A DNA stretch of 64,000 nt from an uncultured Nocardioides sp. (GCF_947489365.1 NZ_CANLDB010000006.1:186001-250000), one strand, 5' to 3'. Shown: positions 9,223 through 20,849, counted from the stretch's first letter. Notes: generated by a model not told the origin, from the letters alone. Program-made: numbers and translations.

Positions 9223-9744
9223 TCAGGCCGCCGGGCCGCGGCTGCGCACGTCGGCCACGGAGGCCATCGCGTCGCGCAGCTCGGTGAGCCAGTCCCCCTC
9301 GTGCTCCCCGACGAGGCGCACGCACCAGGCGAGCGCGTCGGAGCGGGAGCGGGCGACGCCGGCCTCGACGAGCGTGTCGAGGACCAGGCGCTGCGGCTGC
9401 CGGAGCCGGGTCATCACCGGGGTGGCGACCGACGTCCAGGTCTCCGTGTGGTCGCCGATGCGCACCGCCCAGCTGATGGCGTGCTCGTAGCGGCGCTCGG
9501 CCTCCTGGGCGATCTCGATCCGCGCCTCGCGGGTCTCCTCGCGGAACTTGCGCGCCCGGCCCTCGCGCGCCTCGGCGCGCGCGGCGTCGGAGGCGTCGTC
9601 GGTGAGCCCGACGTCCGCGATCGCGAGGCTGACGGTGATCTCCTCGCGGTCGACCGTGATCGTCGCCGGGGCGTCCTGCCACGCCTCGGGGAGGCGGCCG
9701 GCGAACCACCCCTCCAGGCGGTCCTGCACATCCTGGGTAATCAT
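9223..9744 (-). CDS. Conserved actinobacterial hypothetical protein
   Basis: This 173-residue soluble protein is of a type seen across Actinobacteria without known function. The N-terminal half (1-60) is a beta-rich segment (DAPATITVDREEITVSLAIADV). Residues 60-95 are a highly charged helix (AREGRARKFREETREARIEI). The C-terminal part (about 118-165) reads LRQPQRLVLDTLVEAGVARS then SDALAWCVRLVGEH; the xxSRSDALxW pattern resembles the helices of ribbon-helix-helix or ParD/CopG-like regulators, but the match is weak. A perfect 14-bp palindrome spans the start codon. The gene follows the methyltransferase gene after 10 bases on the same strand. Confidence 0.7.
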   Translation of the reverse strand: MITQDVQDRLEGWFAGRLPEAWQDAPATITVDREEITVSLAIADVGLTDDASDAARAEAREGRARKFREETREARIEIAQEAERRYEHAISWAVRIGDHTETWTSVATPVMTRLRQPQRLVLDTLVEAGVARSRSDALAWCVRLVGEHEGDWLTELRDAMASVADVRSRGPAA

Positions 9745-9750
9745 GATTAC
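9737..9750. promoter_or_regulatory. Perfect AT-rich palindrome over a start codon
   Basis: GTAATCATGATTAC is a perfect 14-bp palindrome spanning the ATG at 9744-9742. A further GTAATGAT lies 3-10 bases upstream in the gene direction. In a sequence of more than 70% GC this 10/14 A+T block stands out. It could be an operator bound by a regulator, possibly the encoded protein itself, or a structure controlling translation of the downstream gene. Confidence 0.5.
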
Positions 9751-9754
9751 ATCA

Positions 9755-11242
9755 TTACACGCTTGTGGCTGAGGCGTCCTCGACCGACGTGAGGTAGCCC
9801 TCCCGGACCAGCTCGCCGACCACCGGGAGCACCACCCGGGCGAGCAGCGTCGGGTCCTGCCCGGTGAGCTGCGCGACGGCCGCCACGATCCGGCCCAGCG
9901 TCAGGTCGCCGTCGCAGGCACCCACGATCGCGGCGGTCGCGGTGTCCACCTGGCGCGCCCGACGCAGCCCGGAGGTCCGGCGCAGGACGATCGTCGCGGG
10001 GTCCTCCGCCCCGGGCTCCCCGACGCTCTCCTGCTGCACGTCGGCGCCCCGGACGAGCCGGTCGGCCGGGCCGACGGACGCCGGCGCGTCGAACCACTCG
10101 GCGATCGCCGACGCGATCGGCTGGTCCACCTCCCACGGCCAGTCGAGGAGCTCACGCCGACCGCTCCCGGCGGTGCGGAGGTTGATCCAGCCGAACCCCA
10201 CGCCCGTGATGCGCTGCTCGGCGAACCAGGACAGCCAGGTGTCGTAGCGCCGGTCCCGCTCCTCGCCGACCACCCCGGCGTCGGCCAGCCAGACCTCGAC
10301 GTACGCCGACGGGTCGAGGACCTCCCGCTGCACCACGAAGGCGTCGCAGTCGGCGTCGAGCCACGCGCCGAGCCGCTCGTCCCAGCCGCGGCCCTCGACG
10401 TGGGCCCAGTTGGCCAGCACCTGGCAGGTCCCGCCGGGCAGCAGGTGGGACGGCGCCCGCCGGACGAGGTCCTCGACCACGCGGTCGCCCGGGATGCCGG
10501 AGTCGCGGTAGACGAGCTGCTCCCCCGTCGCCGGGGAGATCACGAACGGCGGGTTGGTCGTGATCAGGTCGAACGCCTCGCCGCGGACCGGCTCGAAGAA
10601 GGAGCCGTCCCTGACCTCGACCTGCCCGTCGGGCAGGTCGTTGAGCGCGACGTTGAACCGGGTCGCCCACAGCGCCCGGTCGTTGACGTCGGTGGCCACC
10701 ACCCGATCGGCGTGCCCCGCGAGGTGGAGCGCCTGGACGCCGCAGCCGGTGCCGAGGTCGAGGGCGCTCCCCACCTCGTGGCGCAGGCTCAGCTGGGCCA
10801 GCGACGTGGACGCCGAGCTCACCCCGAGGACGTGGTCGGTGGTGGTGCGGTGGGGCCGGCCGTCCATGCCCGGGGTCAGGTCGGCCACCAGCCAGTGGTC
10901 GCGCGGCGTGCCGTCGGGGGCGCCGACGGCGTACGGGCGGCAGTCCCAGCGCGCGGCGACCTCCCCGACGCTGGCGGCCAGCAGGCCCGCCGCGGCGAGC
11001 GGGTCGACGAGGTCGCCCAGCGCCCGCTCGGCCTCGCTGCGCGGCACCGCCACCTGGAGCAGGAACAGCCGGACGAGGGTCTCGAGCGGCGTCCCGCCCG
11101 TCGTACGACGACGGCCCGGGACGGTCTGGTTGCGACCCAGCGCCCGGTGGGCCTCCTCGCCGATCAGGTCGACGACGCGGTCGTGGGTGTAGTCGGCGGC
11201 GAGGAGGGCCTCGCGAAGACGGTGGGGCAGGTCGCTGCTCAT
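9755..11242 (-). CDS. Class I SAM-dependent methyltransferase with NPPF motif
   Basis: The 495-residue protein has a helical N-terminal domain (about 1-155) and a Rossmann methyltransferase domain: LDLGTGCG (161-168, SAM-binding), ATDVNDRA (acidic ribose-binding strand) and TTNPPF (228-233). The NPPF/Y tetrapeptide marks N-methylation of glutamine side chains or base amino groups, as in PrmC/HemK and MTS-domain enzymes. A C-terminal extension of about 180 residues fits the actinobacterial DUF7059-type group. Substrate is unknown; nucleic acid or a translation protein is plausible. ATG 11242 (MSSDLPHRL) is chosen because reading further upstream enters repeat DNA. It precedes the palindrome-controlled small gene. 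Confidence 0.87.
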   Translation of the reverse strand: MSSDLPHRLREALLAADYTHDRVVDLIGEEAHRALGRNQTVPGRRRTTGGTPLETLVRLFLLQVAVPRSEAERALGDLVDPLAAAGLLAASVGEVAARWDCRPYAVGAPDGTPRDHWLVADLTPGMDGRPHRTTTDHVLGVSSASTSLAQLSLRHEVGSALDLGTGCGVQALHLAGHADRVVATDVNDRALWATRFNVALNDLPDGQVEVRDGSFFEPVRGEAFDLITTNPPFVISPATGEQLVYRDSGIPGDRVVEDLVRRAPSHLLPGGTCQVLANWAHVEGRGWDERLGAWLDADCDAFVVQREVLDPSAYVEVWLADAGVVGEERDRRYDTWLSWFAEQRITGVGFGWINLRTAGSGRRELLDWPWEVDQPIASAIAEWFDAPASVGPADRLVRGADVQQESVGEPGAEDPATIVLRRTSGLRRARQVDTATAAIVGACDGDLTLGRIVAAVAQLTGQDPTLLARVVLPVVGELVREGYLTSVEDASATSV

Positions 11243-11283
11243 GCTCAGCGATCCTGCCAGCGACCGCGCCCACCACGCCGATC

Positions 11284-11399
11284 GGAGATCGAGGCGCGAG
11301 GCCGGCCACGGCCGAACCACGAGATCCCCGCACCCGACGCGGGGCCCCTCACCGGGTCTCGTGGCTCGTCGCTGGCGCTCCTCGCACCTCGACCTCCGG
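11284..11399. repeat. Family B intergenic repeat, copy 1
   Basis: This 116-bp unit begins GGAGATCGAGGCGCGAG and ends CTCGCACCTCGACCTCC, an imperfect inverted pair. Inside it, CCACGAGATCC and GGGTCTCGTGG pair again around a GC-rich centre. Folding gives a long interrupted hairpin. It lies downstream of hppA and upstream of the methyltransferase gene. Confidence 0.8.
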
Positions 11400-11409
11400 G
11401 CTTGCCACC

Positions 11410-11532
11410 GGAGATCGAGGCGCGAGGCGCGAGGCCGGCCACGGCCGAGCCACGAGATCCCCGCACCCGACGCGGGGCCCCTCACCGGGTCTCGTGGCTC
11501 GTCGCCGGCGCTCCTCGCACCTCGACCTCCGG
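11410..11532. repeat. Family B intergenic repeat, copy 2
   Basis: A second unit of the same design starts 126 bases after copy 1. It differs mainly by a duplicated GCGAG near its left end and a few substitutions, and finishes 6 bases before the hppA stop codon. Together the two copies fill the 295-base gap between hppA and the methyltransferase gene. They may end or stabilise the hppA transcript. Confidence 0.8.
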
Positions 11533-11537
11533 AGGCG

Positions 11538-13880
<2,343 letters not shown>

Positions 13881-13937
13881 GTGCTTCCTCCTGGGGGTGG
13901 CGCGACGGGCGCAGCATGCAGGACGCGTGCGCTCGTC

Positions 13938-13953
13938 TGTGACCCACGTCGCA
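13938..13953 (-). promoter_or_regulatory. Crp-like half-symmetric site upstream of hppA
   Basis: TGTGA-N6-TCGCA matches 9 of 10 conserved positions of the Crp/GlxR consensus TGTGA-N6-TCACA. It lies 58-73 bases before the hppA ATG, where a regulator could act. Binding is inferred. Confidence 0.4.
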
Positions 13954-13998
13954 CGACGGCGTCATGTAACCACGCCGGACCGACACTCCGGCGGGAGG

Positions 13999-14014
13999 TG
14001 TGACGTGGGGCACA
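13999..14014 (-). promoter_or_regulatory. Second Crp-like site upstream of hppA
   Basis: TGTGA-N6-GCACA matches 9 of 10 conserved positions of the Crp/GlxR consensus. It lies 119-134 bases before hppA, in the 160-base gap after the STAS gene. Paired sites strengthen the case for Crp control slightly, but such sites occur by chance in GC-rich DNA. Confidence 0.4.
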
Positions 14015-14040
14015 CCGTGTCCCCGGAGGAGGAGAAGGGC

Positions 14041-14379
14041 TCAGCCGGCGGCGGACAGCGCGTCGGTGCTGTCGTGGATCGTGAAGACCGAGGCCAGGCC
14101 GGTGATCGAGAAGATGCGCAGCAGGCGCTGGGAGTTGCAGACGAGCTCGAGGCTGCCGTCCTCGGCGCGGACCTTCTTCAGCCCGCCGACGAGCACGCCG
14201 AGGCCGGTCGAGTCCAGGAAGCCCACGCCGGTCATGTCCACGACGAGGTGACGGTGGCCGGAGCCGACCAGGTCGGTGAGGCAGTCACGCAGCTCCGGCG
14301 CCGTGTAGACGTCGACCTCGCCACCCACGACGACGACGGTGCGCCCACCGAGGTCGCGGGTCTCGAGCGTCAGCTCCAC
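14041..14379 (-). CDS. STAS-domain anti-sigma factor antagonist
   Basis: The 112-residue single-domain protein is of the SpoIIAA/RsbV type. The switch residue Ser57 lies in [10 protein letters not shown], where an anti-sigma kinase would phosphorylate it; the unphosphorylated form would bind the anti-sigma factor and release a sigma factor of the SigB/SigF group. No partner anti-sigma or sigma gene is adjacent, so its partner must lie elsewhere. GTG 14379 has GGAG 7-10 bases upstream. The 243 bases to the divergent helicase gene contain no gene I can support. Confidence 0.92.
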   Translation of the reverse strand: MELTLETRDLGGRTVVVVGGEVDVYTAPELRDCLTDLVGSGHRHLVVDMTGVGFLDSTGLGVLVGGLKKVRAEDGSLELVCNSQRLLRIFSITGLASVFTIHDSTDALSAAG

Positions 14380-14622
14380 GGGGACTCCATCCGCACGGGC
14401 GTCGTGTCAGGGGTGCGCCCGAGGAAGCGACTTGCGGTGACACGGTTGGCGACCAACCCCCCCGGACTGAGTGCCGGGGACAATGAAACCACGGATCCGG
14501 GCCCGGGCGCAGGGGTATGCGAGGGTGACCCGCCTCGTGGGACGACGGCCTCGCCGGCCCGTCCCCGGCCGGTCGAGGGCTGCCTGCGGAGCGTTGTCGG
14601 TGGACTTTGCCAGACTCGGGTC

Positions 14623-16950
14623 GTGAGCACGTCGACCCTGACCCGCAGCGCGCGGGACCTGCTCGCGCACCTGGTCGGTCCGACGGGACGCGACGACCGG
14701 CTCACCCACCTGGAGGTGCTCCCCGCGCGGGCGGCCCGGACCACCGACTGGCCGGAGTGGGTCGACCCGCGGGTCCGCGCGGCGTACGCCGGGCGCGGGG
14801 TGCTGCAGCCGTGGGCCCACCAGGTCGACGCCGCGCAGGCCGCCCGCGGCGGCGAGCACGTGGTGGTCTCGACCGGGACGGCGTCCGGCAAGTCGCTGGC
14901 CTACCTGCTGCCGGCCCTCACCGCCGCTCTGGAGACCCGCGGCCGGCGGGGGCAGCGGGGCGCGACGACGCTCTACCTCTCCCCCACCAAGGCCCTCGCC
15001 CAGGACCAGCTGGCCTCGATCTGCGACCTCGGGCTCGACCTGCGGGTGTCCACCCACGACGGTGACAGCCCCCGCGAGCAGCGGGACTGGACGCGTGACC
15101 ACGCCGAGTACGTCCTGACCAACCCCGACATGCTGCACCGCTCCCTGCTCCCCGACCACGCCCGGTGGGCGCGCTTCCTGGGGTCGCTGCGCTACGTCGT
15201 GGTCGACGAGTGCCACCACTACCGCGGGGTCTTCGGCGCCCACGTCGCCCACGTGCTCCGGCGGCTGCGACGCCTCGCGGCGGCGTACGGCGCGGAGCCG
15301 ACGTTCGTGCTCGCCTCGGCCACCGTCGCCTCCCCCGAGGAGTCCGCCGGGCGCCTGACGGGCCTGCCGGTGCGGGCGGTCACCGACGACGCCTCCCCCC
15401 GGGGGGAGGTCGCGATGGCCCTGTGGGAGCCGCCGCTCGGCGAGCACACCGGTGAGAACGGCGCCCCGGTCCGGCGCGCGGCGTCCTCCGAGACCGCGGA
15501 CCTGCTCGCCGACCTCGTCGCCGCGCAGGTGCCGACGCTGGCGTTCGTGCGCTCCCGCCAGGGCGTGGAGCGGGTCGCCGCGACGGCCGCCGCGCTGCTC
15601 GCCGAGGTCGACCCCTCCCTGCCGGGCCAGGTGGCGGCGTACCGCGGCGGCTACCTGCCCGAGGAGCGCCGCGAGATCGAGGCCGCGCTGCGCTCGGGCC
15701 GGCTGACCGGGCTGGCCGCGACCACGGCCCTCGAGCTCGGCATCGACGTCTCCGGGCTCGACGCGGTGCTCGTGGCGGGGTTCCCCGGCACCCGGGCGGC
15801 GCTGTGGCAGCAGGTCGGTCGCGCCGGTCGCGCCGGCGGGGACGCCCTGGGCGTGCTGATCGCCCGGGACGACCCGCTGGACACCTACCTGGTCACCCAC
15901 CCGGAGGCACTGTTCGGTCGCCCCGTCGAGGCGTCGGTCTTCGACCCGGCCAACCCCTACGTGCTCGGGCCCCAGCTGGCCGCGGCGGCGGGCGAGATGC
16001 CGTTGACCGCCGCGGACCTCGAGCTGTTCGGGCCAGGCTCGCGCGACGCGATCCGCTCGCTGTGCGAGGCCGGGCTGCTGCGCCGCCGTCCGCGCGGGTG
16101 GTTCTGGGACGGTGCCGTCGTCGACGGCCGCCCCTGCGACCTCGCCGACCTCCGGTCGACCGGCGGTCCGGCGGTGTCGCTGGTCGAGGCAGGCACGGGC
16201 CGTGTGGTCGGCACCGTCGACGGCGACCGCTCCCACTCGACGGTCCACCCCGGCGCGGTCTACGTCCACCGCGGCGAGCGGTGGCTCGTCGACGACCTCG
16301 ACCTCGACGCCCACGTCGCGACGATGGAGCGCGCCGCCCCGCCGTACTCGACGAGCGCACGGGAGGTCACCGACATCCGCGTCGTCGAGGAGACCGCGGC
16401 CCAGGACTGGGGTCCGTGCCGGCTCGCCCACGGCACCGTCGAGGTGTCCCACCAGGTCGTGTCCTTCCTGCGGCGTCGCGACCCGGGCGGCGAGGTCATG
16501 GGCGAGGAGCCCCTCGACCTCCCGGTCCGCACGCACGACACCCACGCCGTGTGGTGGACCGTCCCGGACGCCGTCCTCGAGGCCGCCGGCCTCGACGAGG
16601 TCGACCGCCCCGGCGCCGCCCACGCCGCCGAGCACTGCGCGATCGGCCTGCTGCCGCTCTTCGCGACCTGCGACCGCTGGGACATCGGAGGCGTCTCCAC
16701 CGCCCGCCACCCCGACACCGGCGAGCTCACCGTCTTCGTCCACGACGGCCGGCCCGGCGGGGCGGGCTTCGCGGAGCGGGGGTACGCCGCCGCCCGCGCC
16801 TGGCTGACCGCCACCCGCGAGACGATCCTGTCCTGCCGCTGCGAGTCCGGCTGCCCCTCGTGCGTGCAGTCCCCGAAGTGCGGCAACCAGAACAACCCCC
16901 TCGACAAGCAGGCCGCCGCCCGCCTCCTCGGCGTCCTGCTGTCCTCCTAG
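14623..16950 (+). CDS. DEAD/DEAH-box helicase with DUF1998 C-terminus (MrfA/YprA/Hrq1-like)
   Basis: The 775-residue superfamily 2 helicase is related to Bacillus MrfA, a mitomycin-lesion repair factor, and to mycobacterial Rv3649. It shows TGTASGKS (84-91, Walker A), DECHH (195-199, Walker B), SATV (motif III), TTALELGIDVSG and QQVGRAGRAG (motifs V-VI). The C-terminus is a DUF1998 domain ending in a cysteine cluster (Cys738, Cys740, Cys744, Cys747, Cys753) that should bind zinc. GTG 14623 is the first start with the conserved N-terminal helix. A role in repair of bulky or crosslinked DNA is inferred from the family. Confidence 0.93.
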   Translation: MSTSTLTRSARDLLAHLVGPTGRDDRLTHLEVLPARAARTTDWPEWVDPRVRAAYAGRGVLQPWAHQVDAAQAARGGEHVVVSTGTASGKSLAYLLPALTAALETRGRRGQRGATTLYLSPTKALAQDQLASICDLGLDLRVSTHDGDSPREQRDWTRDHAEYVLTNPDMLHRSLLPDHARWARFLGSLRYVVVDECHHYRGVFGAHVAHVLRRLRRLAAAYGAEPTFVLASATVASPEESAGRLTGLPVRAVTDDASPRGEVAMALWEPPLGEHTGENGAPVRRAASSETADLLADLVAAQVPTLAFVRSRQGVERVAATAAALLAEVDPSLPGQVAAYRGGYLPEERREIEAALRSGRLTGLAATTALELGIDVSGLDAVLVAGFPGTRAALWQQVGRAGRAGGDALGVLIARDDPLDTYLVTHPEALFGRPVEASVFDPANPYVLGPQLAAAAGEMPLTAADLELFGPGSRDAIRSLCEAGLLRRRPRGWFWDGAVVDGRPCDLADLRSTGGPAVSLVEAGTGRVVGTVDGDRSHSTVHPGAVYVHRGERWLVDDLDLDAHVATMERAAPPYSTSAREVTDIRVVEETAAQDWGPCRLAHGTVEVSHQVVSFLRRRDPGGEVMGEEPLDLPVRTHDTHAVWWTVPDAVLEAAGLDEVDRPGAAHAAEHCAIGLLPLFATCDRWDIGGVSTARHPDTGELTVFVHDGRPGGAGFAERGYAAARAWLTATRETILSCRCESGCPSCVQSPKCGNQNNPLDKQAAARLLGVLLSS

Positions 16951-16975
16951 CCGCCGGGTCGGCAGGTCCGCCGCC

Positions 16976-17347
16976 TCACTGCTCCGGTCCGGCGCGGGCC
17001 CGGCCGACCGGGTCGCCGGTCCACCCGAGCCACCGGGGGCCGGTGACGCGGGTGGTGACCAGGACGTCGTACCGCTCGACGTGGCAGGACTCCAGGCTCG
17101 CGCCGTTCGCGACGGCGACGGCGGCCGCCTCGGCGCAGGCGTCCTCGCCGCGCTGGTGGACGGTCGCCCCCGAGATCGCCGCCAGGTCGGCGGCGGCCTG
17201 GGCGCGGCGGTGGTCGGCGAACACGGACGCGACCACGCCGCACGCCGCCGCGACGAGCACCAGCACCCCGAGGAGGGCGCACACCACGACCGTGGCGGCG
17301 CCCTCCTCCCCGCGTCGACGGGCCGAGCTGCGGTACGGCGGGCTCAC
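16976..17347 (-). CDS. TadE-like secreted helix protein (Rv3654c type)
   Basis: The 123-residue protein begins with a positively charged stretch (SSARRRGEEG) followed by a hydrophobic helix (about 16-40, ATVVVCALLGVLVLVAAACG) and then VFADHRRAQAAADLAAISGA, the helix-turn typical of Flp-pilus accessory proteins. A single pair of cysteines (in EDACAEAA and LESCHVE) may form a disulfide outside the membrane. It is the last gene of the pilus locus and its GTG overlaps the TadE stop by 4 bases. The pseudopilin-like form suggests a minor pilus component; function is inferred from context. Confidence 0.8.
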   Translation of the reverse strand: MSPPYRSSARRRGEEGAATVVVCALLGVLVLVAAACGVVASVFADHRRAQAAADLAAISGATVHQRGEDACAEAAAVAVANGASLESCHVERYDVLVTTRVTGPRWLGWTGDPVGRARAGPEQ

Positions 17348-17736
17348 CCGGCGTCCCGCTGCTCCGAGGCGGCGACCGCCTCGGCCCGGACGGTCACGGT
17401 CGGCAGGAACCCGAACAGCCCGCCCGGCCCGGCCACCGGGGCCGCGGCGCTCGCCCGCACCCGGTCGCCCGTGCTCGCCACGGACACCTCCGCGCCGTCC
17501 GGGGCGACCTGGCGCCCGAGCGCCAGCGCCTCGGCGTCGGAGTCCCCGCGCGCCGCCGCTCGGGCGGTCTCCCGGGCGGCGTCCACCACACGGACCTGCG
17601 CGGCACCCACCGCGAGCAGCCACACCAGGCCGATCGTGACCGCGACCAGCAGCGGCAGCGCCATCGCCGTCTCCGCCGTCACCGCGCCCCGCTCGCCCCG
17701 CCCGCCGGGATCGGCCCGCCGACGCGGGTCGCTCAC
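17344..17736 (-). CDS. TadE family pilus assembly protein
   Basis: The 130-residue protein has a short basic leader ending GERGAVTAETAMALPLLV: a Gly-Ala junction and Glu at about +5, as in TadE pseudopilins, followed by a membrane helix to about residue 45. The rest is predicted extracytoplasmic. In Tad systems such minor pseudopilins start or regulate the pilus fibre. It overlaps the pilin gene upstream and the next gene downstream by 4 bases each, so the three are translationally coupled. GTG 17736 is fixed by that overlap. Confidence 0.87.
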   Translation of the reverse strand: MSDPRRRADPGGRGERGAVTAETAMALPLLVAVTIGLVWLLAVGAAQVRVVDAARETARAAARGDSDAEALALGRQVAPDGAEVSVASTGDRVRASAAAPVAGPGGLFGFLPTVTVRAEAVAASEQRDAG

Positions 17737-17936
17737 CCGATGCCCAGCAGCCCGAGCACGTGGTCGAACAGCGTGCGCAGCAGGCTGTTGCCCAGTCCGC
17801 CGGTCAGCAGCGTGTAGAGCAGACCCGCGAGCCCGGCTCCGGCCGCCGTGCCCACGGCGTACTCCGCCGTGGTGATGCCCCGCTCGTCGCGGGCGGCCCG
17901 GCGCCTGCCGACCCACCCCGTCGTCCGTGTCCTCAT
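17733..17936 (-). CDS. Flp-like pilin subunit (DUF4244)
   Basis: This 67-residue protein has the design of an actinobacterial Flp-type pilin: basic N-terminus (to about residue 16), cleavage region DERGITTAEYAV with Glu and Tyr in the class IVb pilin positions, and a hydrophobic helix (about 25-45). It is likely processed by a prepilin peptidase encoded outside the window and assembled by the TadABC proteins next to it. ATG 17936 has a strong GAGGAGG site, stronger than any other in this cluster, consistent with a major subunit. A GGCCGC/GCGGCC inverted repeat lies just upstream, between tadC and this gene. Confidence 0.9.
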   Translation of the reverse strand: MRTRTTGWVGRRRAARDERGITTAEYAVGTAAGAGLAGLLYTLLTGGLGNSLLRTLFDHVLGLLGIG

Positions 17937-18091
17937 CGGTCCTCCTCACTCCTGCGGCCGCACGGTGCGGCCCCTGGAGCGAGCCTCGGTCCGCGGCGAC
18001 CCTCCGCGCCGGGCCGCGGCGCGACCCTGTGCAGAGGACGACCGGTCCGGCGCCGGTGGACGGTGATCGGCTCGGACGAACGGCGCACGGC

Positions 18092-18817
18092 TCACAGCAG
18101 ACCGGTGACCATCCCCGCCACCATCGGGACGACGCCGAGCAGGAGGAAGGCCGGGAGCAGGCACAGCCCCAGCGGCAGGGCGGCGCGGACGCCGACCGCG
18201 CGGGCGCGGTCCTCGACGTCGGCGCGCGCCCGCTGGGCGAGGTCGTCGGCCAGCCGGGCGACAGCGTCCGCGACGGACGCCCCGCTCGACTCCGCCCTCG
18301 CCAGCGTGCGTCCGAGCGGGGCGAGCACGGGATCGGCGGCGAGGTCGGTCCACACCTGCTCCGGGTCGATCCCGAGGTCGAGGCGCGCCCGGACGCCGGC
18401 GAGACGGTCCGCGGCCGGTCCGGGCAGCGCGTCGCAGACGGCCTGCACCGACCGGCCCGGTGGTGCGCCCGCGGCGAGCGCGCCGGCGAACAGGTCGACC
18501 AGCGACGCCAGGTCGCGGCGGGCGGCCTCCCGGGTACGGCGGGCCGCGGCGGGCTCCGCACGGGTGGCCAGCACCCACGTGCCGACGGCGGCGGCGAGGG
18601 CCGCTACCGGCGCGAGCGGTCCCGGGACGACGACGAGGGCCCCGGCCCCGACCAGGGCCGCCGAGAGCCACCGCGTGCGCCCGAGGAGGTCCCCGCGCTC
18701 GACGGGGTCCGGGGGCGGTGCGGGCGGGAGGTCGGGACGGGGCCGGGGCGGCCGGGCGAGCACGACCGTCAGGAGGGCGGCGCCGGCGGCGACCCACACG
18801 GCGAGTGCGGCGCTCAC
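18092..18817 (-). CDS. tadC: TadC-like type II/IV secretion inner-membrane protein
   Basis: The 241-residue protein has a hydrophobic N-terminal helix, a second hydrophobic block near residue 50-85, a T2SF domain (about residues 95-215; [37 protein letters not shown]) and C-terminal membrane helices ([20 protein letters not shown]). It would form the pilus platform with TadB. The start GTG 18817 overlaps the tadB stop by 4 bases. The 154 bases after it hold a GC-rich inverted repeat before the pilin gene. Confidence 0.87.
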   Translation of the reverse strand: MSAALAVWVAAGAALLTVVLARPPRPRPDLPPAPPPDPVERGDLLGRTRWLSAALVGAGALVVVPGPLAPVAALAAAVGTWVLATRAEPAAARRTREAARRDLASLVDLFAGALAAGAPPGRSVQAVCDALPGPAADRLAGVRARLDLGIDPEQVWTDLAADPVLAPLGRTLARAESSGASVADAVARLADDLAQRARADVEDRARAVGVRAALPLGLCLLPAFLLLGVVPMVAGMVTGLL

Positions 18818-19632
18818 GTCGAGACCTCGACCTCGTCGGCGATGACCTCGATCCACCACAGCCCGGCCAGCCCCAGCGCGAGGCCGCCGGCGAGGCACGC
18901 CAGGCCGACGGGGGTCGCGAGGAGGAAGGTCCACGGGTCGCCGCCGGTCCCGGTGCCCATGAGGAGCGCCAGGACGGGCAGGCCCGCCAGCAGCCGGGCG
19001 GTCGAGCGGGCGGAGGCCAGCTCGGAGGTGACCACCCGCCGGGTGGCCTGTTGGGCGCGCAGGCCGTCCGCGACCCGGGACAGCGCCGCGGACAGCCCGT
19101 GGCCCGTGCGGTGGGCGACGTCCCAGGCGGCGGCGACGAGGCGCAGGTCGCCGCAGCCGGGGGCATGGGCGAGGGACCGGAGTCCGTCCGGGACGTCGGC
19201 ACCGACGGCGTGGGCGGCGGCCACCGGGGCGAGGGGCGGCCAGGTCGCGCACGCCCGGTCCAGCGCGGCCCCGGCCGGGCGTCCGGCCCGCAGGTCGGCC
19301 GCGAGCGCCTCGCAGGTCTCGCGGACGCGCTCGGCGTCCTCGGCGGCGGCACGCCGGCGACGACGCCTCGCCAGGAGGCAGGAGCCGGCCCACCCCGCGG
19401 AGGCCAGCACCCCGGCGAGGACCACGGTCCGCAGCGGCAGCCCGGCGAGGACCGCCCCGGCGACGCCCGCCCCGAGCAGGACCGGCACACCCCGCGATCC
19501 GCCGTACGACGCCCGGCCGGGCCGCCCGGCAGATCCTGCAGGTCTCGCGGACCCGGTGGCCGGAGGCACGAGCAGCGCACCGACCAGGCCGGCCGCCACC
19601 GCGGCCACGAGGATCGCGGCCGGCCCGCTCAC
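18814..19632 (-). CDS. tadB: TadB-like pilus assembly membrane protein
   Basis: The 272-residue protein has two N-terminal membrane segments, a cytoplasmic T2SF-type domain (about 95-225; [20 protein letters not shown] and [20 protein letters not shown]) and two C-terminal helices. It is the paired platform subunit for TadC. Both start (GTG 19632) and stop overlap the neighbouring genes by 4 bases. It follows the ATPase gene as in all Tad loci. Confidence 0.87.
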   Translation of the reverse strand: MSGPAAILVAAVAAGLVGALLVPPATGSARPAGSAGRPGRASYGGSRGVPVLLGAGVAGAVLAGLPLRTVVLAGVLASAGWAGSCLLARRRRRRAAAEDAERVRETCEALAADLRAGRPAGAALDRACATWPPLAPVAAAHAVGADVPDGLRSLAHAPGCGDLRLVAAAWDVAHRTGHGLSAALSRVADGLRAQQATRRVVTSELASARSTARLLAGLPVLALLMGTGTGGDPWTFLLATPVGLACLAGGLALGLAGLWWIEVIADEVEVST

Positions 19633-20849
19633 CGCGACAGCCTCTCCTCCAGCACGTGGACCCCGGGCCCGGTGGTGACGTCCCCCGCGCCGTCGAAGAC
19701 GAGGGCGGGCACGGTCGACACCAGGCCGTCGCGGTCCCGGACCAGGACCCCGACCTCGCGGAGGAAGCGGAGCCCGTCGGCGCGACGGGACACGTGCAGC
19801 ACCGCGTCGAGCGCGGAGGCGAGCTGGCTGTGCGCGGCCTCGCGCGGCAGGCCGGCGGCGAGGGCGAGCGCCTCGACGCGGGCGGGGACGTCGGTGGCCG
19901 AGTTGGCGTGCAGGGTGCCGCAACCGCCGTCGTGGCCGGTGTTGAGGGCCGCCAGCAGGTCCACGACCTCGGCGCCGCGCACCTCCCCGACGACCAGGCG
20001 GTCGGGCCGCATGCGCAGGGCCTGACGGACGAGGGTGCGGACGGTGATCTCGCCCGCACCCTCGATGTTGGGCGGCCGGGCCTCGAGACCGACGACGTGG
20101 GGGTGGGCCGGGCGCAGCTCGCTGGCGTCCTCGACCAGCACCATCCGCTCGGTCACGGGCACCGTGGAGAGCAGCGCCGCGAGCAGCGTGGTCTTGCCCG
20201 AGCCCGTGCCCCCGGACACGAGGAAGGCCGCCCGCGCCGCGACGAGGTCGGTGAGGACCCGCGCCCCGTCGGCACTGACCGAGCCCGCCGCGACGAGCTC
20301 GTCCAGCGTGAACGCCCGGCTCCGCGGGACCCGCAGCGACAGCACCGTCCCCGGCCGTGCGACCGGGGCCAGGACGGCGTGGAAGCGGGTGCCGTCGGGC
20401 AGCCGGACGTCGACGTGCGGGGTGGCGTCGTCGAGACGCCGGCCCGCGGCGGCGGCGAGCCGCTGCGCCAGCCGACGGACGGCGGCGTCCGAGGTGAAGT
20501 GGACCCCGGCGGGCTCGAGCCCCTCCCCGCGGTCGAGGAAGACCTGGTCGGGGCCGTTGACCAGCACGTCGGTGACGCCGGGGGTTCGCAGCAGCGGCTC
20601 GAGGGGGCCGGCGCCGACCACGTCGCGGCGGAGGACCTCGTGGACCGCCAGCACGGTGGCGTCCCCCACCGGGCGCCCGGCCTCCCGCAGCGCGGCGGCC
20701 ACCCGGTGGGGGGTCAGGTCGCCGGGCGCCGCGGCGAGGCGGTCCCGGACGGACTCCACCAGCGCCGCGACGACGTCCCGCTCGACGGTCCCGTCGGGCG
20801 GACCGGCGGCGGGACCGGTGGCGAGGGAGCCCGCGCGCGACCCGCTCAC
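19629..20849 (-). CDS. tadA: TadA/CpaF-type pilus assembly ATPase
   Basis: The 406-residue secretion ATPase of the GspE/VirB11 class powers Flp pilus assembly. It has an N-terminal helical domain, [19 protein letters not shown] (92-110), Walker [10 protein letters not shown] (213-221), an Asp box ([12 protein letters not shown]), Walker B ([11 protein letters not shown]) and a His box ([14 protein letters not shown]). It starts with GTG 20849, overlapping the ssd stop, and is followed by tadB with a 4-base overlap. The gene order matches mycobacterial Rv3659c. Confidence 0.94.
   Translation of the reverse strand: MSGSRAGSLATGPAAGPPDGTVERDVVAALVESVRDRLAAAPGDLTPHRVAAALREAGRPVGDATVLAVHEVLRRDVVGAGPLEPLLRTPGVTDVLVNGPDQVFLDRGEGLEPAGVHFTSDAAVRRLAQRLAAAAGRRLDDATPHVDVRLPDGTRFHAVLAPVARPGTVLSLRVPRSRAFTLDELVAAGSVSADGARVLTDLVAARAAFLVSGGTGSGKTTLLAALLSTVPVTERMVLVEDASELRPAHPHVVGLEARPPNIEGAGEITVRTLVRQALRMRPDRLVVGEVRGAEVVDLLAALNTGHDGGCGTLHANSATDVPARVEALALAAGLPREAAHSQLASALDAVLHVSRRADGLRFLREVGVLVRDRDGLVSTVPALVFDGAGDVTTGPGVHVLEERLSR

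Noticed and set aside
11243..11485. Extended N-terminus of the NPPF methyltransferase
   Set aside because: It would translate the family B repeats; the conserved protein begins at MSSDLPHRL.
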